A stretch of 10,364 nucleotides of DNA from Candidatus Pelagibacter sp. TMED153 (GTDB lineage Bacteria > Pseudomonadota > Alphaproteobacteria > Pelagibacterales > Pelagibacteraceae), in the NCBI GenBank assembly GCA_002169935.2, contig NHHC02000026.1:2127-12490 (forward strand), written 5' to 3'. How positions within the stretch are numbered: position 1 is the first letter of the stretch; each line of letters opens with the position of its first letter. The position numbers were made by a program, and so were the translations under genes. Positions 5,289-10,364 of the stretch are shown here, one piece after another. Below the pieces are notes generated by a model. It did no database searches. It had not been told where the DNA came from and saw only the letters and a program-made list of their open reading frames with translations.

Positions 5289-7031
5289 ATGAAATTTCAA
5301 GAACTTAAATTAATTTTAATTCGTATATACAAAGAGTACGTAAAAAAACACTTAAAAAGAATTTTCATTGCATTAGTGCTGTCAATAATAGTTGCTGGAA
5401 GCACTTCTTCAATTGCATGGCTACTTGATCCAGCAGTAAAAAAAATTTTTATAGACCAAGACAAAACTTTAGCTTGGCTTATCCCAATATTAATAATCAT
5501 AACATTTTCAGCAAAAGGTCTATCATTATATTTTGCTAGAATTAATATAATAAGAGTTGGTCAAGAAGTTTCGGGAGAATTACAAAAACAAATTGCTAGA
5601 AATATTCTAGAGTCAGATATCCAAACATTGGATAATAGACATTCGGGAAAATATATATCTAATATACTTTTTGATTCTAATAGAGTTCAATCTTTAGTTA
5701 GTACTGGAGTTTTAAATTTAATGAAAGATAGTTTTTCAATAATTGCCTTGGTATCATTAATGTTTTACCAAAATTGGAAATTAGCTTTGTTTGCAATTTT
5801 GATGATGCCATTAGCAGCTGGATTAGCTAAAAATTTAGGGAAAAGAATTGGTAAAGCAGTAGGTCAAGCAGGAGAAATTTCAGGTAAATTAACTTCTTTT
5901 TTATCAGAAATTTTTAAAGGTTCAAAAATGATTAGAATTTACCAAAAAGAAGAGGAAGAAAGTGAAAATGCAAGAAAAATAATTGATGGGCTCGTAGAAA
6001 AAGAAATCAAGATACACAGTGTTGTCATTAGAGCAACTCCCATAATGGAAATTTTAACTGGAATAATGATTGCCGGATTTATATTTTTTTCAGGTAAACT
6101 TATTGCATCTGGTGAATTAACAGTTAATAGCTTTTTCTCATTTTTAGCTGCTATGATGTTAGCTTACCAGCCTATAAGATCTTTAGCAACGATCAACATG
6201 GTGGCATACGAGGGTGCTGCAGCATTTAAAAGGATTGCTAGTATAATTGATCATTCAATTAATATAAAAAATAATAAAGAGCTTCCTAGCCTAAAAATTG
6301 AAAATTGTAATATCAATTTCAAAAACGTAGGATTTAAATATTTTGCTAGTGAAAAAAGAGCAATTAAAAATATCAATTTAGATATTGCCGGAGGTGCAAT
6401 GACTGCTTTTGTAGGTCATAGTGGTGCAGGCAAAAGCACTATTCTGAATCTTCTTCCAAGATTCTATGATCCTCAAACTGGAAACATTGAAATAGACAAT
6501 CAAGATATAAAAAAAATTTCACTTAATTCCTTAAGAAAAAACATGTCTTTAGTAAGCCAAGATGTAATCTTATTTGATGATACTGTTAGAAATAATATTG
6601 CTTACGCAAATTCTAATGCATCCCAAGATGACATTGTAGAAGCGTGCAAATTTGCTGCAGCAGATGAATTTATTGATAAACTACCTCTGGGTTACAATAC
6701 TATAATAGGTGAAAATGGTATTAAGCTTTCAGGCGGTCAAAAGCAGAGGTTATCAATTGCTAGAGCAATTTTAAAAAAATCTCCAATAATTTTATTAGAT
6801 GAGGCCACTTCATCATTAGACGCAGACTCAGAGGAGATTGTTCAAAATGCCATATTAAATTTAACTAAAAATAAAACAACTCTCGTCATAGCACACCGAC
6901 TTTCTACTATACATAAAGCTAATAAAATTTTTGTTTTAAAAAACGGAGAGATCAATGATTTTGGAAATCATGAATCACTTATGAAAAATTGTAAAGAGTA
7001 CAAGTCATTGTATGAAAAGCAATTAAAATAA
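5289..7031 (+). CDS. msbA: Lipid A export ABC transporter, MsbA-type (fused permease/ATPase)
   Basis: A 580-residue half-transporter, the size of MsbA, which flips core-lipid A across the inner membrane as a homodimer. The transmembrane domain spans about residues 20-320 with six hydrophobic segments; the ATPase occupies about 340-580. ATPase motifs are complete: Walker A GHSGAGKST (376-384), Q-loop Gln424 in SQD, signature LSGGQ (480-484), Walker B ILLDE with Asp504-Glu505, then ATSSLD, and H-loop His536 in IAHRLST. It begins immediately after the ubiA stop and ends 4 bp before waaA. Family ATPases of this type also include other lipid or peptide exporters, but placement directly before waaA-lpxK makes the lipid A substrate the most likely choice. 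Nothing unusual in length or key residues. Confidence 0.9.
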   Translation: MKFQELKLILIRIYKEYVKKHLKRIFIALVLSIIVAGSTSSIAWLLDPAVKKIFIDQDKTLAWLIPILIIITFSAKGLSLYFARINIIRVGQEVSGELQKQIARNILESDIQTLDNRHSGKYISNILFDSNRVQSLVSTGVLNLMKDSFSIIALVSLMFYQNWKLALFAILMMPLAAGLAKNLGKRIGKAVGQAGEISGKLTSFLSEIFKGSKMIRIYQKEEEESENARKIIDGLVEKEIKIHSVVIRATPIMEILTGIMIAGFIFFSGKLIASGELTVNSFFSFLAAMMLAYQPIRSLATINMVAYEGAAAFKRIASIIDHSINIKNNKELPSLKIENCNINFKNVGFKYFASEKRAIKNINLDIAGGAMTAFVGHSGAGKSTILNLLPRFYDPQTGNIEIDNQDIKKISLNSLRKNMSLVSQDVILFDDTVRNNIAYANSNASQDDIVEACKFAAADEFIDKLPLGYNTIIGENGIKLSGGQKQRLSIARAILKKSPIILLDEATSSLDADSEEIVQNAILNLTKNKTTLVIAHRLSTIHKANKIFVLKNGEINDFGNHESLMKNCKEYKSLYEKQLK

Positions 7032-7035
7032 ACTA

Positions 7036-8301
7036 ATGATTTTTATTTATAGATTTATTACATTTTTTTTTTATCCAATTTTAATAATCTTAATTTTTTT
7101 TAGAAAAATATTAAAAAAAGAAGATAGTATTAGGTATAAAGAAAAAATTTTTTCTTCCTATTTTTCTCCAAGGATCGATAGCAAAAAAAAACTAATATGG
7201 TTTCATGCAGCAAGCATTGGTGAAGTTCAAAGTATACTGCCTTTGATATATAAAATGAAAGAAGATGAAAAAAATTTAGAGTTCCTAATCACAACAGTTA
7301 CTTTAAGCGCAGGAAATTTAATAGAAAAAAAAATAGTTCAACATCATTATATTAAACATAGGTATTTTCCCCTAGACGTAAAATTTTTAATGAAAATATT
7401 TTTAGAAAAATGGAAACCAGGTTTAATAATATTTGTCGATTCAGAAATTTGGCCTAATTTATTAATGGAAATTAAAAAAAAGAAAATACCATTGGCGATA
7501 GTTAACGGAAGAATAACAAAAAAAACTTTTAAAAGATGGATGATGATATCCAGTTTTGCAAAAAAGATTTTTAATATTTTTGATTTATGTCTAGCTTCAA
7601 GCAATGAGTCAAAAAAATATTTAGAGCAATTAAATGCTAGAAGTCCAAAATACATTGGGAATATAAAATTAGCGGGTATAATAGATAAAACAAATATTAG
7701 AAATATAAATAAAAATATTCTTAGTGAAAAAAAATTTTGGTGCGCTGCAAGTACTCATAAAGGTGAAGAAATTTTTTGTCTTAAAACTCATCTAAATTTA
7801 AAAAAAAATTATAAAGATATAATTACAATAATCATTCCAAGACATATAGATAGATCGATGGAAATAAAAAGATTATGTAATAAAATGAACTTATCTGCTC
7901 AAATTTTAAGTGATGAAGAAGTAATTACCAAGGGGAAAGAAATAATAATTGTTAATAGTTTTGGAGTACTTCATGAATATTTTAAATATTCTAAAAGTGT
8001 TTTTATAGGTAAGTCCTTGATAAAAAAATTACAAAAAGTCGGCGGTCAAAACCCTATTGAAGCAGGTAAGCTTGGTTGTAAAATATACCATGGACCATAT
8101 GTATATAATTTTAAAGAAATATATGATTTATTTAAGATATATAAAATCGCTGAAGAAGTTTCTGATGAAAATGAACTTTCAAAAAAATTAGCGATAGATT
8201 TATCGAGAACTAAAAAAAATCAAAATGAAATTACCGAAAAAATTAATTATCTAGGAAATAAAATATTAAATAGTAGCTATGAGGAAATAAAAAAAATTTA
8301 A
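7036..8301 (+). CDS. waaA: 3-deoxy-D-manno-octulosonic acid (Kdo) transferase WaaA/KdtA
   Basis: A GT30-family glycosyltransferase that adds Kdo from CMP-Kdo to the lipid A precursor on the cytoplasmic face of the inner membrane. It has 421 residues, the usual size. An N-terminal membrane anchor covers about residues 7-22. The catalytic motif WFHAASIGE places the expected base at Glu63. Further family motifs are FVDSEIWPN, the following NGRI with KRW, an LASSNESKKYL segment, and GGQNPIEAGKLG (from residue 336) with HGPYVYNF. The last has Gln where enterobacteria have His, a common alphaproteobacterial form. Whether it adds one or two Kdo units cannot be read from sequence. It lies 4 bp after msbA and 4 bp before lpxK. 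Codons 10-13 contain a run of ten T, and several runs of nine A occur further on. Confidence 0.93.
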   Translation: MIFIYRFITFFFYPILIILIFFRKILKKEDSIRYKEKIFSSYFSPRIDSKKKLIWFHAASIGEVQSILPLIYKMKEDEKNLEFLITTVTLSAGNLIEKKIVQHHYIKHRYFPLDVKFLMKIFLEKWKPGLIIFVDSEIWPNLLMEIKKKKIPLAIVNGRITKKTFKRWMMISSFAKKIFNIFDLCLASSNESKKYLEQLNARSPKYIGNIKLAGIIDKTNIRNINKNILSEKKFWCAASTHKGEEIFCLKTHLNLKKNYKDIITIIIPRHIDRSMEIKRLCNKMNLSAQILSDEEVITKGKEIIIVNSFGVLHEYFKYSKSVFIGKSLIKKLQKVGGQNPIEAGKLGCKIYHGPYVYNFKEIYDLFKIYKIAEEVSDENELSKKLAIDLSRTKKNQNEITEKINYLGNKILNSSYEEIKKI

Positions 8302-8305
8302 TATA

Positions 8306-9235
8306 ATGAAATTTTTTAAACCTAAATTTTGGGAAAGTAAAAATAATATTTATTCAATTCTTCTTCGGCCAATTTCTATAATTGTTCAAATAGTCATATC
8401 TCTAAAAAAGATATTAATTATTTCAAAGAAATTCAATATTCCAATAATCTGCGTGGGAAATGTTTATTTAGGTGGTACAGGAAAGACCCCTATATCTATA
8501 GAAATTGCAAAAGAATTAGAAATAAAAAGAAAGAAACCAGTTATTATAAAAAAATATTATAAAAATCAGTTTGACGAACATTTGTTGATTAATCAAAAAT
8601 TTAATTCTTTGATTTTAAATAATAATAGAGTTCAAGCTATTAAAGAAGCAGAGAAAAAAGGTTTTGATGTAGTCGTTTTGGACGATGGATTTCAAGATCA
8701 CTCTTTTAAAAAAAATTTGAATATAATATGTTTTCACAGCAATCAATCTATTGGCAATGGTTTAGTTTTACCCTCGGGACCATTGAGAGAAAACCTTACA
8801 TCTTTAAAAAAAGCACATATCGTAGTCATTAATGGAAATAAAAATCATTTATTAGAAAAACAAATTTTAAATATTTCAAGTAATATTGAAATTTATTATT
8901 CAAAATATACACCCTTAAATATTCAAGAATTTCAAAATAAAAAGCTTTTTGCTTTTGCTGGCGTCGGTAATCCAAATAATTTTTTTGATCTGTTAAAAGA
9001 AAATAATTTAAATGTGCAAAAGACTTTATCTTTCCCAGACCATTATCATTTTAACAAACTAGAATTGGAAAAAATAAATGAAGAAGGTTTAAAAAATAAT
9101 TTTGAAATTATAACAACTGAAAAAGATTTTTATAGAATTAAAAACTATGGATTTGACAATATAAAGTATCTCAAAATTGAGTTACAAATTCATAAAAAAG
9201 ATAAACTTATAAAACAAATATTAAATTATCTATGA
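8306..9235 (+). CDS. lpxK: Tetraacyldisaccharide 4'-kinase LpxK, divergent
   Basis: Membrane-associated P-loop kinase that phosphorylates the 4' position of the tetraacylated disaccharide to give lipid IVA. 309 residues, normal to slightly short. It starts KPKFWESKNNIYSILLRP, typical of alphaproteobacterial LpxK. Walker A is in VGNVYLGGTGKTP (Gly57, Lys60, Thr61). The LDDGFQ motif has Asp126 and Asp127, LPSGPLREN is present, and FPDHYHF with His246 plus TTEKD close the domain. Asp90 in FDEH probably matches the catalytic Asp of Aquifex LpxK (D99), with His246 matching H261. Unusual: the conserved SRGYG loop after the P-loop reads IKKYYK (residues 81-86) and only a few residues separate it from the Asp90 motif, so this loop is both changed and shortened. 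The gene overlaps the acyltransferase by four bases (ATGA). Still judged functional because the catalytic residues remain. Confidence 0.9.
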   Translation: MKFFKPKFWESKNNIYSILLRPISIIVQIVISLKKILIISKKFNIPIICVGNVYLGGTGKTPISIEIAKELEIKRKKPVIIKKYYKNQFDEHLLINQKFNSLILNNNRVQAIKEAEKKGFDVVVLDDGFQDHSFKKNLNIICFHSNQSIGNGLVLPSGPLRENLTSLKKAHIVVINGNKNHLLEKQILNISSNIEIYYSKYTPLNIQEFQNKKLFAFAGVGNPNNFFDLLKENNLNVQKTLSFPDHYHFNKLELEKINEEGLKNNFEIITTEKDFYRIKNYGFDNIKYLKIELQIHKKDKLIKQILNYL

Positions 9236-10086
9236 TTAAATTTGTAAAATATTTTCTTGAAGCCATTCTAATATATTGTTTTTTTATAATAGGGAAATTA
9301 ATTGGTCTTTACAAAGCTCGAAGATTATTTTCTTTTATTTTCAAAAAGATTGGGCCTCTTATAAAATCTAAAAATGTTGTTGATAAAAATTTAAATAAAT
9401 TTTTAAAAAAAAATTTTGAAGAATCTAAAAATAAGATTATTTCAGATATGTGGTCTAATTATGGAATGACTTTCATTGAATATATTTTTCTAAATAAATT
9501 AAGAAATGAAAATTCACATATTGAGATTGAAGGTGAAAAAATATTGAGCGATATATCTAAAAGCAATAAGCCAGTTATATTTGTATCTGGACATTTTGCA
9601 AACTTTGAGCTCATGTCTATGGAAATTACAAAAAAAAAAATAAATTTAGCGACTATATACAGACCTCTTAATAATTTTTTTTTAAATCCTTTTATGGAAT
9701 ACTTAAGAAAAAAATATATATGCAAAAATCAAATTAAAAAAGGTGTTAAAGGAGTTAAAGACTCTATTAAATTTATCGATAATGATCATAGTATTGCTTT
9801 AATGATTGATCAACGCGTAAGCGAAGGAATAAAAATTAAATTTTTTAATGATGATGCTTTTACAACAACTTTGCCAGCACAATTAGCACTTAAATATAAA
9901 CTTAATATTGTTCCAATTTTTATTCAAAGAATGAATATTAATAACTTTAAAATGAAGGTGTTTAATCCAATAGATATTTCTAATTTAAATAAGTTAGAAA
10001 TTACAAAAAAACTTAGTCAAATCCTAGAAAAAATGATTTCAGATAATCCAGGCCAATGGATTTGGACTCACGATAGATGGAAATAA
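9232..10086 (+). CDS. Lipid A late acyltransferase, LpxL/HtrB family
   Basis: A 284-residue member of the LpxL/LpxM family (lysophospholipid acyltransferase superfamily), which moves a fatty acyl chain from acyl-ACP to the hydroxyl of a primary acyl chain on Kdo-lipid A. An N-terminal hydrophobic anchor covers about residues 8-25. The catalytic H-x4-E/D motif is SGHFANFELM, with His121 and Glu126. The second family block is MIDQRVSEGIKIKFFNDDAF followed by TTLPAQLALKY and IVPIFIQR, and the end QWIWTHDRWK is typical (W-x-x-R-W). It is somewhat shorter than E. coli LpxL (about 306). Which secondary position and chain it handles cannot be told, so no specific symbol is given. It overlaps lpxK by ATGA and ends 11 bp from the convergent DUF2093 gene. 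Long homopolymers (A9 at 9405-9413, A11 at 9630-9640, T9 at 9675-9683) lie within it, frame intact. Confidence 0.9.
   Translation: MIKFVKYFLEAILIYCFFIIGKLIGLYKARRLFSFIFKKIGPLIKSKNVVDKNLNKFLKKNFEESKNKIISDMWSNYGMTFIEYIFLNKLRNENSHIEIEGEKILSDISKSNKPVIFVSGHFANFELMSMEITKKKINLATIYRPLNNFFLNPFMEYLRKKYICKNQIKKGVKGVKDSIKFIDNDHSIALMIDQRVSEGIKIKFFNDDAFTTTLPAQLALKYKLNIVPIFIQRMNINNFKMKVFNPIDISNLNKLEITKKLSQILEKMISDNPGQWIWTHDRWK
9630..9640 (+). repeat. Run of eleven A in the acyltransferase gene
   Basis: Eleven consecutive A lie just downstream of the catalytic motif, encoding the Thr third base, three Lys codons and the start of an Ile codon. Such a tract is prone to polymerase slippage, and a one-base change would remove the C-terminal half of the enzyme. 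The reading frame here is open, so the sequence shown is in the functional state. Confidence 0.75.
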
Positions 10087-10097
10087 TTAAGTAAATT

Positions 10098-10292
10098 CTA
10101 TTTTTTTAATTTTCTGTAGTGTTCATTAACTTCTGCTGGAGAATAGTAAGCTTCTTGTAAGTCTACATTCCAATAATTCAATTGATGTAATGGGATTTCT
10201 TTTCCAGAGATAGCACAAATTACAAACTCTCCTTCCTCAATAATTTCAAATGAGTTATTCTTATATTTAAGTTTAGCTTTTTTTTTATTCAT
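10098..10292 (-). CDS. DUF2093 domain-containing small protein
   Basis: A 64-residue protein with FVICAISGKEIPLHQLNYWNVDLQEAYYSPAE, the core of DUF2093: a C-x-x-(S/T)-G-K-x-I-P-L then L-x-Y-W-x-V-x-x-Q-E-A-Y pattern found in alphaproteobacteria. The N-terminus is basic (MNKKKAKLKYKN). No membrane segment or signal peptide. Only one Cys is present, so a simple metal knuckle is unlikely. Function unknown. From general knowledge, DUF2093 genes often sit next to lpxK in rhizobia and relatives; here it is near the same pathway but on the opposite strand, convergent with the lpxL-type gene (11-bp gap) and divergent from purD (30-bp gap). The start is set by the ATG at 10290-10292, just after a TATAAT box. 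Confidence 0.87.
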   Translation of the reverse strand: MNKKKAKLKYKNNSFEIIEEGEFVICAISGKEIPLHQLNYWNVDLQEAYYSPAEVNEHYRKLKK

Positions 10293-10298
10293 CTATAA

Positions 10299-10304
10299 AT
10301 TATA
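10299..10304 (-). promoter_or_regulatory. Putative -10 box for DUF2093
   Basis: On the minus strand a perfect TATAAT covers 10304-10299. A weak TTCATA (10327-10322) sits 17 bp upstream, overlapping the purD start codon. The predicted transcription start falls at about 10292, on the DUF2093 ATG, suggesting a leaderless mRNA. Seen: the hexamers; inferred: activity. Confidence 0.4.
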
Positions 10305-10310
10305 TATAAT
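10305..10310 (+). promoter_or_regulatory. Putative -10 box for purD
   Basis: A perfect TATAAT on the plus strand directly abuts the opposing TATAAT at 10299-10304. Transcription would start near 10317, giving a leader of about 6 bases before the purD ATG. The expected -35 position falls in a T-rich stretch inside DUF2093 with no clear match to consensus. The two promoters could hardly be occupied at once, so they may exclude each other. Confidence 0.4.
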
Positions 10311-10322
10311 ATATCAATTCAT

Positions 10323-10364
10323 ATGAATATCGCTTTAATAGGTAGTGGTGGAAGAGAGCATGCT
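10323..10364 (+). CDS. purD: Phosphoribosylamine-glycine ligase (PurD), first 14 codons
   Basis: Partial gene running off the right edge. The 14 visible residues, MNIALIGSGGREHA, match the strongly conserved PurD start (M-x-x-L-x-I-G-S-G-G-R-E-H-A), the glycine-rich first strand-turn of its N-terminal domain. PurD makes glycinamide ribonucleotide in purine synthesis. Divergent from DUF2093. The short length limits certainty, but this opening is seldom found in other families. Confidence 0.85.
   Translation, partial: MNIALIGSGGREHA

Noticed and set aside
5297..5500. Minus-strand open frame opposite the msbA start
   Set aside because: Antisense shadow; the hydrophobic look comes from the complementary membrane-segment codons.
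7347..7655. Minus-strand open frame inside waaA
   Set aside because: Antisense to conserved WaaA motifs and without any family resemblance.
9459..9725. Minus-strand open frame inside the late acyltransferase
   Set aside because: Antisense to the H-x4-E catalytic region; composition is typical of complement of Lys-rich codons.
10293..10316. AT-alternating stretch as a hairpin terminator or origin element
   Set aside because: It lies between divergent starts, has no GC stem or T-run, and is better explained as opposed -10 boxes or simple AT bias.
1..10364. Mobile element, prophage, toxin-antitoxin, CRISPR, tRNA or rRNA
   Set aside because: No transposase or integrase frame, no spaced repeat array, no terminal inverted repeats and no RNA gene-like GC-rich stretch was found; gene content is core-type with uniform composition.

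Overview
The window reads as a piece of a very AT-rich, tightly packed alphaproteobacterial chromosome, most likely from the marine SAR11 (Pelagibacterales) group. This rests on low GC (roughly 30% by eye), Lys/Ile/Asn-rich proteins, gaps of -4 to about 55 bp between genes, and gene families typical of Alphaproteobacteria (DUF2093, DUF1289, an alpha-type LpxK/WaaA block, CoxB, RsmE, PurD). The assignment comes from protein recognition, not a database search. No rRNA, tRNA, insertion sequence, prophage, CRISPR array or gene-free stretch over 300 bases was seen.

Left part, minus strand (1-908): the 5' end of coxB (cytochrome c oxidase subunit II, running off the left edge) and rsmE (16S rRNA m3U1498 methyltransferase). 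A good promoter-like sequence lies in the 51-bp gap before coxB. rsmE is back to back with the next unit, with only 17 bp between the two start codons.

Plus-strand redox/detoxification unit (926-3960): an (S)-2-haloacid dehalogenase, an 83-residue protein with two CDGSH iron-sulfur motifs, a pirin-family cupin with all metal ligands, a zeta-crystallin-type quinone oxidoreductase, and a small four-cysteine DUF1289 protein. Gaps of 14, 5, 20 and -1 bp suggest one transcript. This is the least described grouping in the window. A minus-strand DUF2721 membrane protein (3963-4373) meets it tail to tail with a 2-bp gap.

Plus-strand envelope operon (4428-10086): ubiA (ubiquinone biosynthesis), msbA (lipid A flippase), waaA/kdtA (Kdo transferase), lpxK (lipid A 4'-kinase) and an lpxL/htrB-type late acyltransferase. 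Gaps are 0, 4, 4 and -4 bp, so they are probably translationally coupled. Together the last four cover lipid A phosphorylation, Kdo addition, secondary acylation and export. LpxK departs from its family in one conserved loop.

Right edge: a minus-strand DUF2093 gene is convergent with the acyltransferase and divergent from purD, of which the first 14 codons are present. The 30-bp DUF2093/purD gap carries two abutting TATAAT hexamers, one per strand. A recurring theme is the lack of a recognisable Shine-Dalgarno sequence before any start, and promoter-like elements placed so close to the starts that several mRNAs could be leaderless or nearly so.
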